The notes under the pieces: model-generated
Seen by the model: the letters and a program-made list of their open reading frames with translations, nothing else
Databases searched by the model: none
Told to the model about the DNA's origin: nothing
Origin: Datisca glomerata
Lineage: Eukaryota > Streptophyta > Magnoliopsida > Cucurbitales > Datiscaceae
Direction of reading: 5' to 3'
Length of the DNA stretch: 64,000 nt
NCBI GenBank assembly: GCA_003255025.1
Contig: QANY01008042.1
Location: 532,600-596,599 of the forward strand
Program-made: the position numbers and the translations under genes
Shown here: positions 1-10,645 of the stretch, one piece after another
Numbering within the stretch: the stretch's first letter is position 1
How the letters are laid out: each line of letters starts with the position of its first letter

Positions 1-86
1 TCTTCTTCTTCTTCTTCTTCTTCTTCTTCTTCTTCTTCTTCTTCTTCTTCTTCTTCTTCTTCTTCTTCTTCTTCTTCTTCTTCTTC
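1..86. repeat. (TTC)n microsatellite
   Basis: Uninterrupted TTC/CTT trinucleotide repeats run from the window edge to about 86. The sequence that follows (about 108-172) is nearly repeated at about 823-880 after a second TTC tract, so tract plus flank is a duplicated module. Confidence 0.97.
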
Positions 87-486
87 AGAACTTCCCTTCT
101 TCAGAACTTCCCTTCTTCTTCTCGTTCTCTGCCTCTTTGTCTACGAGTTTCAAGCCTCATCGTCTCAATAATTATTTGGTGTTATCTTACATTAAGTAAA
201 ATATCTAGCTAGAAAGTAAAATCTCTCTAATTAAACTAATGCAAATCCTGAAGAATGAAAGTAAAATTTCTTTTTGTTAAAATTATAAATTTATGAGGAA
301 TGAGAATAATGAGATGCGAACTCACACCTTTTAAGTACAAGTATGAGATTGTGAAGGTTTAATCATTTGTGCATCAACCTATGTAATTGATAAGAACATT
401 TTACAGAACTGCGATGCCTAATGTTGTTATGAACATTATAATATATGTGCCATGAAACTAGTCATATACTTTGTAATATAAAATTT

Positions 487-732
487 AGGAAAAATTACAA
501 TTTGGTGCCTTAAATTATAATAAAAAAATACTTTAAACTCAAAACTATAAAATATTATAATTTAAACTCTAAACTATCTGAAACTCACGATTAAAACTAT
601 AAAATATTAAACTATTTGTTAAGTAGACGTTAAAATCAATCAAAATGATGTTATTTCAACCTACTCAAAATGACATCGTTTTAGTATTCTGGGATAAACT
701 ATGTTAATACCCAAACACCCCTTCTCCAACCA
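487..732 (+). repeat. Left arm of outer inverted repeat
   Basis: This stretch matches the reverse complement of about 11640-11885 along most of its length, including the ACCCAAACACCCC edge (709-721 versus 11654-11666) and the block around GACATCGTTTT. The arms are diverged and AT-rich. They bracket the Mutator-like element and probably belong to an older inverted-repeat element into which it inserted. No transposase can be assigned to these arms. Confidence 0.72.
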
Positions 733-749
733 CCCTCAAGGTATCAAGA

Positions 750-750
<1 letters not shown>

Positions 751-780
<30 letters not shown>

Positions 781-797
781 CTTCTTCTTCTTCTTCT

Positions 798-832
<35 letters not shown>

Positions 833-835
833 TCG
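751..835. repeat. (TTC)n microsatellite, second copy
   Basis: A second TTC/CTT run. It is followed by the same downstream sequence seen after the tract at the window start (about 823-880 versus 108-172). The long phenylalanine ORF across it is a by-product of the repeat. Confidence 0.96.
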
Positions 836-882
836 TTCTTTGCCTCTTTGTCTACGAGTTTCAAGCCTCGTCATCTCCTCTC

Positions 883-1542
883 ACATAACCTTAACCAAAT
901 TTGGAGTTCGATGCCTTTGCTGAGTTAAGAAAAAAGCATATTGTGCCACCCTTTGATTTCATAGTTCGTACATTGTTTATTTCGTTGAGCTTTGATTAAT
1001 TTGTCCAGGCGACTAGTTTCTCCATAATGCTTCGCCATTTTTTTGAGTTTGAGTAGCACGGTCACAATGTCTTCTATTAGCTATTGGAATTCTTTTCATC
1101 TTATACAAATCATGAGTCCTGCTTGGATATTGACAAAGTGATAAGCCCAGCTTTTGGATAATTATTAGTTAGTTTGGACTTTCAGTTATGTCTGATCAAT
1201 GATTGAATAACTTTCAATTTGTACTAAAAAAAACTTCCCTTATTCTTTGATGCCCTTACCTTAGGAAGGGCATCAATCATCATCTTTAGTTTGACACCAT
1301 CATCTTCCTAAAAAAATCCCCTAAACACCTTAATCAATCCAGATTCTCCACCAAGCCCTCTCATTCGCCCTTCTTCCTCCGGCGTCAGAGATTCCTCTCT
1401 GTCCATTTATGGCAGCTGAAAACCAAAATTTCCTCTATGTCTTTCAATGGAAGAAGTGAAATGACGAAAATTTGAAAGTTGGGGTGGGTAGTTCGCATCT
1501 GTGTAGTGTGCAGTGCCAGTGGCGGTATTTTTTTCTACAATT
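883..1542. other. Left flank of the MULE, no gene seen
   Basis: No supported gene. Short ORFs here have no recognisable domains. The sequence lies between the outer inverted-repeat arm and the MULE target duplication. Confidence 0.6.
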
Positions 1543-1551
1543 TTGTTGTGG
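1543..1551. repeat. 9-bp target site duplication, left copy
   Basis: TTGTTGTGG is repeated exactly at 10637-10645 on the other side of the MULE. Confidence 0.92.
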
Positions 1552-1644
1552 GTATTTTTTTTAAAGTAAACCCTTACACTAACTATTTTACATAAATGTA
1601 TCTTAAAATTATTTTCGCTTATCCTGACCTCTGGCCCACTTTTC
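1552..1644 (+). repeat. MULE left terminal inverted repeat
   Basis: It aligns to the reverse complement of 10542-10636 with scattered substitutions and one short gap. The shared landmarks are TATTTTTTT, CACTAACTATTTTACA, TTTCGCTTA and CCCACTTT in the same order. Confidence 0.92.
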
Positions 1645-2039
1645 CTTTACTTTTTCATTTTTTTTCCTCATTGCCTTTCTTACAAGTTGTCCAATCAAAT
1701 GTCTTGTTCTACTTACTTAACTCTCAAAACCTCCCTACCCACCCCGTCCCATTTCTCCTTCTTCGTATTTCATTTTTTCCATTTCTCCTTCATTTTCTTC
1801 TTCGCTTCCTTTTCATTTTCCTTTTCGTCTTCTTCCTTCTTCCTGCAACAACAAATGATAGCTAGCTCTTCTCTCTGGAACATAAATTTTATTTTCTTCT
1901 TTCTGAAAATATTTACTTGTCTTCTTCCTTCTTTTATGGGTTTTTCACTTTCATGATTTTTCTGAGAATATTTATTTATTTTCTTCTTTCTGGAATGTTG
2001 TTTGAAGTTGTACAGGATAACTACAAATGATGGTGTAGT

Positions 2040-2482
2040 GTAAGACGAGGTCTACACGAGTACTACACGAGCCACGTGTAGACTAAACGTAGGGTACACG
2101 AGCCTCATGTAGACCTCGTATACACTACACGATCATCGTGTGGTGCATCAGAAACTTCTTCAGCAGTTCACGAGCATCGTGTAGCATCTATTACCCTAAT
2201 CGAGGACTACATGATCATCGTGTAGTGTACATGATGATCGTGTACTCCTCGTGTACTTTACATGATGGAACTACATGATCATCGTGTCGTCCTCGTGTAG
2301 GGCTTATTAGTACACGAGGTCTACACGATCATCGTGTAGTGACACTACACGATGCTCCTGAAGGCCTTGTGTACACTACACGATGCCCGTGAAAGTCTCG
2401 TGTACATTACACGATGCCCGTGAAAGCCTCGTGTATGCTACACGATAACTACACGATGGCCACACGATCATCGTGTAATATT
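2040..2482. repeat. Palindromic minisatellite block 1 (CTACACGA/TCGTGTAG)
   Basis: Dense alternation of CTACACGA and its reverse complement TCGTGTAG, with variants such as CACGATCATCGTG. The block starts about 490 bp from the left end of the MULE. It lies just upstream of an acceptor-like ATACAG (2531-2536) before the transposase ATG, so it probably sits in a 5' leader intron. Confidence 0.9.
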
Positions 2483-2538
2483 CCATTTCATTATGTATTC
2501 TTCTTGTACTGAATTTCTTCATTGATGTATATACAGAT

Positions 2539-4992
2539 ATGTCTGAAGTTCAAATTTTTGTAATCCATGATGGAGATTGGGTGAAAAATGGTACATCATG
2601 ATCTTTTAGTGGAGAGAAGACCAAATTATTGGAGATATCTACTAACTGTACCTACCACGAGCTATTGAGTATATTGCATGAAGAACTCCAAATAGACCTC
2701 TCAAACTTTGATATGTCCATCAAATTTTTTTATAGAAGCCATGTCCCTTGCCCTCCTGCTGAAATTTTAAAGGATAGAGATTTACAGTTCTTTATTAAGG
2801 AGAATAGATCAGAATCACTTAGAAGCCCACTATTTATAAGTACCAAGCCTAAATTTTTTCATCTCAAAGCTCGGTTCCTCAAACCACAATGTCACAACAA
2901 CCTCGGGTTCCTAAAACTATAGGGTTTTATCAAAGTTGGGTTCTTAAAACACAAATGTCATGACAAGCTCTACACGAAAGCATTCCTCACTTTGAGAATT
3001 TTGATCATTTTGAAAGGAACTATCATGATGATATTTTTTATCATGACGATTATAATGTTTTCAAGGATGAGAATGTTGATGTTGAAGGAGATGATGATGA
3101 TAATTTTGATTAGGGGGCGTATGATGATGCAAACTATGGAGATGACCATGATTAAGCCATTAGTGGAGACAACCATACAACAATTCTAGACTTGAATACT
3201 GGTGGTGAACCTGAGACCACTTGTCCATTGCCATTACAACCTGATTTGAATGAACAACGTCCTGGGTCTAGCGAGCAACGGGCTGATTTGAATCAGCTTG
3301 TAACAGACACAATAAATATGGATGATTTGTACAGTGATAAAGCCGAGTTGCTGAAGGTTGCTCGTATGATGGCCATCCAAAAATATTTTGAGTTTCAGAT
3401 CTTCAAGTCAAGCCAGTCAATATTGATACTTGTATGTGTTGAGAAAACATGCCAATGAAGGTTACGAGCCATGAAATTGAAAAATTGTCCAATACTTCAA
3501 AGTTACGGGCCAATGGAGGTTACAAGCCATGAAATTGAAAAATTGTCCATACATCATAGTACTTGTATGTATTGAGAAAACACGCCAATGGAGGTTACAG
3601 GCAATGAAATTGACAACTATAGGATGCTCTCAACATATTGTCACATGTTAGAATAAAAAAATCCAGGTACTTATTTTTTATTTTGCCATCATAACGTCTA
3701 CAAGAATACTACACGATGGTTACACAGATCTCGTGTAGTCATCGTAGAGTCTAAACGATTGTTACACGGACCTTATGTAGTCATCGTGTAGTCTACACGA
3801 TGGTTACACGGACCTCGTGTAGTCATCACATCCACTATATTTGTACTCTGCCAATTTTAATACAGTATTATTAAATATTTATCAAGGACAACAACACACA
3901 TAGAAACCGATGAACAATACCATTTTAAATAATTTTTTCATGGCTCTTGGACCATCTTTTCATGGATTTTTCAACTGTATACGGCATGTCATTGATGTTG
4001 ACGCAACAGCCTTAAAAGTCAAATACAAATGGGTATTATTTGTTGCAACAGCAAAGGATGGGAACAACCAAGTATATCACTTTGGAATTGCGGATTCAAA
4101 AATAATGATTCACATGAATGGTTCTTCCGTAAACTTCACGATGTCATCGATGATGCAGAAGACTTGGTATTTATATCCGACAGGCATACAGGTATACTAA
4201 ATGTTGTATATGTTGTCTTTCTTAATGCGGTTCATGGAGTTTGCATCTTCCATATGGGCCAAAATATCAAATCAATTTATAAAAAGAAAGATGCGGTCGC
4301 ATTATTTTTTAAAGTAGCAAAGGTATACCGTCAATCAGAATTTGATCGGCTAATGATTCATTTTACATATGCATTTCTAGATATTTCACAATACGTTCGG
4401 TAGGGGAGTTGAGAGGTGGGCACGTTCCCGTTTTGATGGAAGACGATACAATATAATGACTACAAACATCGCGGAATGTTTGAATGAGGTTTTGAAGGAT
4501 GCTATAAAGCTTCCCATTACTTGCCTTATAGAACATATCTTTGACATGTTACAACGGTTGTTCTACGAACGACAGACGACTATCTACCAAATCACCTCGT
4601 AGATGATATATTGGGTTGAGACTGAGCTTAATAAAAAATATCTTGCATCACGTAAAATATCATTATTTTCTTCCGACATCCACGAGTTTCGTGTTGCGGG
4701 TGGGGGTAGGGGAACAATGGTAAACTTGCATCTTAAGACTTATACGTGCAGAGAATTTGATCTTGATCAAATTCCATGCAAGCATGCAGTGGCTGCATAT
4801 TAGTGGTGTAATATTTTCGCATACAATATGTGTTCGAGGTTCTACAAAAATAAGGCTCTAATTGTTACGTATGCGGAAACAATACATCCTCTCGGGGGTC
4901 AAGCGGATTAGGTCATCAGCCAGGAGGTTTATGAAAAAATGGTATTGCCACATATAACGAGGCGGCAAAGTGGCAGACCTATACTAATATAG
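2539..4992 (+). pseudogene. MURA/MuDR-type transposase, broken
   Basis: Remnant of the transposase that would have moved the element. The N-terminal part (from ATG 2539, MSEVQIFVIHDGDW) resembles MuDR N-termini but has a TGA at 2599. An acidic stretch follows (about 3000-3190), then a Cys-containing MuDR-like segment (VCVEKTCQWRLRAMKL, about 3430-3480). After an intron-like gap with repeats, the catalytic part begins at about 3903: the first aspartate lies in VIDVDAT, the second in ISDRHTG, followed by CIFHMGQN (Cys-x2-His). A SWIM-type zinc finger, YTCREFDLDQIPCKHA, lies at about 4740-4795. Stops near 4200, 4400, 4600 and 4801 plus at least two frame changes rule out a functional protein from this copy. 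The family assignment is firm; the exon edges are inferred. Confidence 0.88.
3700..3835. repeat. Palindromic minisatellite block 2
   Basis: Units of CTACACGATGGTTACACGGA and TCGTGTAGTCATCGTGTAG type. The block lies between the MuDR-like N-terminal exons and the catalytic exon of the transposase, consistent with an intron. Confidence 0.88.
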
Positions 4993-5107
4993 AAATATAC
5001 TTGTGTTTATTATTTAATAATGTCATAAAGTTGACATATTAAGTCTACAAATGGTATATTACATGAGAAGACCAAATTATTAGAGATATCTAATAACTGC
5101 CTAAATC

Positions 5108-5780
5108 CTACACGAGAATTTCATGGGATTCATGTAGTAATCGTGTAGACTACACTAGAATTTCACGAGTATCGTGTAGACTACACTAGAACTTCACAGG
5201 AATCGTGTAATAATCATGTAAACTACACTAGAACTTCACGGGCATCGTGTAGACTACACGATGACTTCTTGGGTATCGTGTGGTAATCATGTAGACTAAA
5301 CTAGAACTTCACGGGCATCGTGTAGTTATCGTATAGACTACACGATGGTTACACAGACCTTATATAGTCCTCGTGTAGACTACACGAGCACTTCACGATA
5401 TTCATGTAGTAATCGTGTAGACTACATTAGAACTTCACGGGCATCGTGTAGACCACACTAGAACTTCACGAGCATAATGTCGTTATCATGTAGACTACAC
5501 TAGAACTTCACTGGATTCGTGTAGTAATCGTGTAGACTACATTAGAACTTCACGGGTATCGTGTAGACTACACGATGGTTACACGGACCTCGTGTAGTTA
5601 TCGTGTAGACTACACGAGAACTTCATGGGATTCGTGTAGTAATCGTGTAGACTACACTATAACTTAATGGGTATCATGTAGTCATCGTGTAGACTACACG
5701 ATGGTTACACGGATCTCGTATAGTTATCGTGTAGACTACACGAGAACTTCACGGGCATCATGTAGTTATCTTGTAAACTT
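5108..5780. repeat. Palindromic minisatellite block 3 (largest)
   Basis: About 670 bp of repeated TCGTGTAGACTACAC plus variants such as ACTAGAACTTCACGGGCATC. It occupies the spacer between the 3' ends of the two convergent MULE genes. Many adjacent units are self-complementary. Confidence 0.92.
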
Positions 5781-6516
5781 TATGACATTATTAAATACAA
5801 ACACAAGGATATTTGTATAATCCATAATTCACAATTTAATAAAATAAAAAACCATAAAATATATCCATATTATTTCGGTACAACATTGCCACGTGAAAAT
5901 AACTCAATTCCAATTCGTCTTTGATATTTTGGCAGTTGTTGTCGAGGGCTTCGACAAAATTAAGGGTAAATACCTCACAATGGAACTTACAAAACACATG
6001 AAATACAAAAACACAATTAAATAACATGTATTGAATTTTAAATGGACTTTAAAAAAATGTATATTTCATTTACTCATTCTCTTGTTGTGGACACTTCATG
6101 ATCTCATATTTCCACTCATTTTTGGGTTGAACCTCCTGTCTTCTCTAATAAATATTCATCATTTGAGCTAGCCGAGGGACAATATTCATAAAAGGTTTTA
6201 TTATTTCAATGTACAAGAAGCGTTGATATGGCGTGTTCATGGAGTTATAAATACGAATACACTAGCCAATCAAATCAAGTTCAAGCGCAATCCAATGAAT
6301 GCGGTTTACATTCATTGGAAAGATAACCTTATCCAATTGTTCACAGCTCCTTCTAAAACTCGTCTACAAGCCAAGGACCAGGTACCAGAGCTGATCATCA
6401 ACGTTAATATCCCAGCACGCGGGATCTTGCTCAAACTCTATCATTCGGCCAGACAGGTTCCCCTGTAATGTCACGAGAAAAAATTAAAATCATCAACGTC
6501 AATAAAATGGTCATGA

Positions 6517-6730
6517 AGTCTACACGAAATCTAGACGAGGAGCATGAAGGCCTCGTATAGTCTACACGAGGAGCGTGAAGGCCTTGTGTAGTCTACACGA
6601 GGTCTATATGAGGGAGCGTGAAGGTGTCGTGTAGTCAATACGAAGTATACATGAGGGAGCGTAAATGTCTCGTGTAGTCTACACGAGGTTAGTGAAGGCC
6701 TCATGTAGTCTACACAAAGACTACACAATG
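6517..6730. repeat. Palindromic minisatellite block 4
   Basis: Units of GTCTACACGAGGAGCGTGAAGG type. The block lies upstream, on the minus strand, of an acceptor (ATTACAG ending at 6463) that precedes the exon encoding the His-Trp motif, so it lies within an intron of the protease gene. Confidence 0.88.
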
Positions 6731-7054
6731 TGCAGTTCATTAAGTTAAAAAATAAATCATATTTAGTTGCAGAAACAAATCACCAACACTGATTTGAGGG
6801 TTGTATTCTTGCAAATATCTTCTCATGAGCTCCAGGTATGTATTGATATGCTGCAATGTAAAAATGATTAGTTAAGATATTTATAATTATTTTAAGTACC
6901 ACATTAAAAAAATTATAAATAACTTCTTACATTTGACTCAGGCCATTAATAATGTGAAGAGACTAGTTTTTTGAACCAGGTAAGGTCAACGGTGCAAAAT
7001 CCAACATCTACTTTCTCGTTCCTGTACAACGTAAGTATAGATCAAAGTTAGGTA

Positions 7055-7150
7055 CACGATTGGTTTACTACACGGTATTTACACAAACTTCGAGTAATCA
7101 TCGTGTAGTCTACATGATGGTTACACGATGTTAGTGTAACCATCATGAAT
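7055..7150. repeat. Palindromic minisatellite block 5
   Basis: A short block with TCATCGTGTAGTCTACATGA and GGTTACACGATG units, between protease-gene exons. Confidence 0.82.
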
Positions 7151-7489
7151 GCTATACGAAGAAGAAGTGTACAAGAAAATTACATAACTTACTTTGCCCT
7201 TGGGGAGGTGAACCAGGCTTCATCCTTAGAAGATACATCACCATATGCTTGGAAAGGTTTGAAGTCCATTTTGGCAACGTATTCTCATAAGCTTTTTTCC
7301 TTCACTGCTTTTTCTTTTCAACATTTTCGGTTTCCCAATTAGGTGTCTCTAGGACTCGAGATCTTTTTATCTTCCTCTTACCAAGTTCACCAAGGCAGAC
7401 GAGCTCTCATTCTTCTCCATCGTTGGACTTCTCCATTGACCGAACTGAATCCATCAATGCAGATATTATCGATGCAACATTTTATTCTT

Positions 7490-8440
7490 GTTGTTGTTGT
7501 TTTTGTTCTTCTTCTCTTCTTGTTCTTCTTCTTCTTGTTCTTCTTCTTCTTGTTCTTCTTGTTCTTGTTATTGTTATTGTTCTTCTTCTTGTTCTTCTTG
7601 TTCTTGTTCTTGATCTTCTTCTTGTTCTTCTTGTTCTTGTTCTTCTTGTTCTTGTTCTTGTTCTTGTTCTTGTTCTTCTTTCTCTTCCATTTCTTTTTTC
7701 CCATCTGTTTTTTCTTCATCTTCATTCTTTTCACATTCCTCCTCCTTATTACCTTCCTTCTCTTCTTCCTTTTCTTATTTTTCTTCTTCTTCCTTGCGTT
7801 CCTTGTCTTCTTCTCCTTCTTCCTTCTCTACCATCTCCTTTTCTTTTTCCTTTTCTACGATATTTTTTTCTTTTTCTTTTTCTTCTTCTTCCTTCCGTTC
7901 CTTCTCTTATTCTACTTCCTTCTCTACCATCACACCTTCTTCCTTCTCTACTAGATCTTCTTCTTTTTCATCATTCTCTCATTCTTCATTTTTTTCACTT
8001 CCTTCTCAATCTCCTTATCCTCCTCGTCGCTAGCCATCATCATGGCAGATCGATGACAGAATGAGTAATCATTTGGCCTTGATGTTATCAGATAATCCAT
8101 CAAAATTTTAATTTGGGAAATCGTAAAGGAAATGTCTGTTTGGAAGGAAAAAATCTTCTTATCCATTAAAGTGATCTTTTGGTCCATTCCAATCAGACAT
8201 TTCCTCACCCAATCTTTATGTTCACTAAGCTTCTTGGGCACAACATTATTCTCCTCTATTTTTTCAATGGCCTCATCGGACTTCTTCCTCTTCTTCTTCT
8301 CCTCTTCCTTTTCAATGGCCTCATCGAACTTCTTCCTCTTCCTCTTCTCCTATTCCTTTTCAATGGCCTCATCGAACTTCTTCCTCTTCTTCTTCTCCTC
8401 TTCCTTTTCAATGGCTTCCTCATCCTCATCAGCCTCATCT
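7490..8440 (-). repeat. E/K/Q-rich low-complexity coding tract of the protease gene
   Basis: On the plus strand this is a pyrimidine-rich CTT/TTC/TTG tract. On the minus strand it encodes glutamate-, lysine- and glutamine-rich sequence. Near 8256-8440 it includes three to four tandem copies of a unit like DEAIEKEEEKKKRKKF (about 66 bp each). Next comes a non-repetitive segment that reads PKKLSEHKDWVRKCLIGM (about 8240-8187). The long plus-strand Phe/Leu ORFs over this tract are antisense artefacts. Confidence 0.85.
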
Positions 8441-8517
8441 TCTACAGGAAAGGGTGATGGAGGAATTGTTGACTAAAAAAATATGTAATATTAAGCAGAA
8501 AAAATAGAAGAAGGTGA

Positions 8518-8765
8518 CAACACGATGGTTACACGGACCTCGTGTAGTTATCATGTAGACTACATGATATGAGTGCAGACTACTAGATGACTACACGAGA
8601 TTCGTGTAACCATCGTGTAGACTACACGATGACTACGTGGTCTGTGTAACCAATGTGTAGACTACACGATGACTACACGTGGTCCGTGTAACCATCATGT
8701 AGACTACACGATAACTATACGTGGTCCGTGTAACCATCATGTAGACTACACAAGGTCTGTGTTCA
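8518..8765. repeat. Palindromic minisatellite block 6
   Basis: Units such as TGTAGACTACACGATGACTA and GGTCCGTGTAACCAT. The block lies between two exon-like segments of the minus-strand protease gene. Confidence 0.88.
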
Positions 8766-9935
8766 AGAACATACCTTCTCTCTAAGCACTGATCTCCAGA
8801 AGCTTTTTTCTTCTTCCTCCTTAGTAGGGACTAAGGAAAGAACTGTCAACTAAACATGCAAGAAATATAAATCAGTATGTGTGAAAGTAATATAAATTAA
8901 CTTGTCAACATAATTCACCAACATACATTCTCCTTCGAAAACATTTCTTTTTTAATATTCTCATCCGGTACTATCGTGGTCGGACCTCACTTCAGAATCC
9001 TTGGCGCCTTGGTCGAAACCTGGTTACCATACAAACTACCCACCAAGGGAATAATTTCAAATACTTATGCATATTTAAACAAAAGAGAGTAATTGAGTAT
9101 CTAGCACATAAATAATTCAATACATCACTATATATAATTAAATAAATTGTACCTGAAAGACAAATGGACATTCATTGAGTGAATACCCATGAACAGCAAT
9201 GGGGGATTTCTGTGTTTTTTTTTTACTTTTTTCTTGATCTTTAAGATCACCAATAACAACAGCCTTTGTATTCTTCACAACTAATAATGATTTTATTGTT
9301 TTGGAGAACGAGAGGTCTCCTCACGGATATTGGTTGAACGCTTCAAGGTCGTCAACCGAAACCATTCATCTCATCTCAATTAGGGTACGGTTTTCCTTCC
9401 CCAACACAAAATTCTCAAGAAAATAAATCATAGACATCTTAGTTGTATCAGAATCTGACTTATATTCAGTGCTCTTGAACTTCTCCTCTAACTCATCCAT
9501 GGTTCAACGAGGACTTCTTCTGTTTGGGCTACGGGTTTTCTTCTCATCCCGGGCTTCACCGAACTTTAGTCCGATAATAAAAAAGAACTCCTTCTTGGAG
9601 AAGCACCGTGACTCCTCATTGATAAGAAAATGGATCTCCTCCTCAGATGGAGTGTCATCCACATATTCGGTCTCCCTAGCCAACACATGATGATAGACCG
9701 TTGCTGAAAATTTTAGGGATGAGAGATCAAGGAGATTGTTAAAGCATATCTCCCTAAATAGAGAGAGTTAAGTAGTTGTCATCTTGGTTTTGATAACCTC
9801 TATGCAGTGGGTATTGCACTTTGGATTGACCCCTTGCTTTTGGATTTGTGTTAACGTCATAGACATATCTTAGTTGCATCTTTGATGAAGCTATAACCTG
9901 TAGAATATTCAAAGAAAATATAAGATCAGAAAATG

Positions 9936-10143
9936 TACACGATGCTCGTGTAGTCATCATGTAGCTTACACGAGGACTACACGATCCTGGTACATTCCTC
10001 ATGTAGCCTACATGAGGCTTACACGAACCTACACGATGCTTGTTCAACCCTGGTGTAGCCTACATGATGCTTGTTCAACCCTCGTGTAGCCTACATGATG
10101 CTTGTTTTTCTAGTTACATGAGGGGTACACGACCCTAGTGTAA
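9936..10143. repeat. Palindromic minisatellite block 7
   Basis: Units of GCCTACATGATGCTTGTTCA and CACGATGCTCGTGTAG type. The block ends about 490 bp from the right end of the MULE, mirroring block 1. It lies between the proposed first exon (10221-10239) and the first DUF1985 exon of the protease gene. Confidence 0.88.
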
Positions 10144-10541
10144 CCCAAAAAATAGACACTCACCAAAACCAACACATCATAAACCTAGAAAAACACCTCA
10201 GAAAGCCAAAAAAAATCAACCTTGTTGTGATTCAGACATCCATTAAAAACAGAAACGCAGAAATGCAGAAAAAAAAAACCCTTAGAAACCCAGAAAAAAC
10301 ACCTCAGAATCTAGAACAAAAACTCAGGAATCCAAAAACTTACCTTATTATTTTTTCTTGCTGTGGGAAACGAAGACTATTTCAGATTTACAGATAGAGA
10401 TGCTTGCTACGACTTCAAGAGAGAAAGAGAGAGAAAGAGTAACATTAAGAAGGAGGGGTGGAGTTTCGTGTAATCATCTTTTTTTTCAAGCCGTCGTTTG
10501 GAATTCGTAAAGGGATTTTTTGGTAAAGCTGGTTTTGTATT

Positions 10542-10636
10542 GAAAGTGGGTCAGGAGTTAAGGTAAGCGAAAGTTAATGTTAGGGTACATTTCTGTAAAA
10601 TAGTTAGTGTAGGGGTCTACTTTAGCAAAAAAATAT
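10542..10636 (-). repeat. MULE right terminal inverted repeat
   Basis: It is the inverted partner of 1552-1644. The TSD TTGTTGTGG follows directly at 10637-10645. Confidence 0.92.
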
Positions 10637-10645
10637 TTGTTGTGG
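10637..10645. repeat. 9-bp target site duplication, right copy
   Basis: TTGTTGTGG, identical to 1543-1551. Confidence 0.92.

Larger units (their letters stand above)
5836..10239 (-). pseudogene. DUF1985 / Ulp1-like cysteine protease gene of the MULE, broken
   Basis: A minus-strand multi-exon remnant. The proposed first exon is MSESQQ (10221-10239), followed by an intron holding repeat block 7. The next segment (about 9890-9300) reads as DUF1985: FREICFNNLLDLSSLKFSA, then EIHFLINEESRCFSKKEFFF and IIGLKFGEARDE, then PWGDLSFSKTIKSL. A charged E/K/Q-rich linker spans about 8440-7490. The Ulp1-like part follows: VDVGFCTVDLTWFKKL (about 7010-6965), HINTYLELMRRYL (about 6835-6797), VNRIHWIALELDLIGQ with the His-Trp pair (about 6305-6260), IYNSM where the family usually has YDS, and HCEVFTLNFVEAL with the candidate Cys near 5978 (usual context DCG). 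Frameshifts, stops and the Asp-to-Asn change indicate loss of function. Such proteases process SUMO-type modifiers in other contexts; the role in MULEs is unknown. Confidence 0.82.
1552..10636. mobile_element. Mutator-like element (MULE), 9.1 kb, with TIRs and 9-bp TSD
   Basis: Termini are imperfect inverted repeats of about 95 bp (1552-1644 and 10542-10636). They share the core CACTAACTATTTTACA at matching distances from each end. A perfect 9-bp direct repeat, TTGTTGTGG, lies immediately outside (1543-1551 and 10637-10645); 9-bp duplications are the hallmark of Mutator-type insertion. Inside are a broken MURA-type transposase (+, 2539-4992) and a broken DUF1985/Ulp1-like protease gene (-, 5836-10239), arranged convergently. 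This combination is known from KAONASHI/CUMULE-type MULEs. The non-coding parts hold seven blocks of one palindromic minisatellite family. Stops and frameshifts in both genes mean this copy is non-autonomous now, although the insertion outline is intact. Confidence 0.93.

Noticed and set aside
701..928. ORF encoding a long phenylalanine run
   Set aside because: It is a translation of the (TTC)n microsatellite with no conserved sequence.
2040..2482. CRISPR-like array of short repeats
   Set aside because: The repeats vary in length and sequence, lack uniform unique spacers, and lie in plant transposon introns.
6531..6740. Minus-strand ORF across repeat block 4
   Set aside because: It is a reading frame through palindromic minisatellite units only, located in an inferred intron.
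7343..8064. Long plus-strand Phe/Leu-rich ORFs resembling a membrane protein
   Set aside because: They are antisense to an E/K/Q-rich coding tract of the minus-strand protease gene and have no family resemblance.
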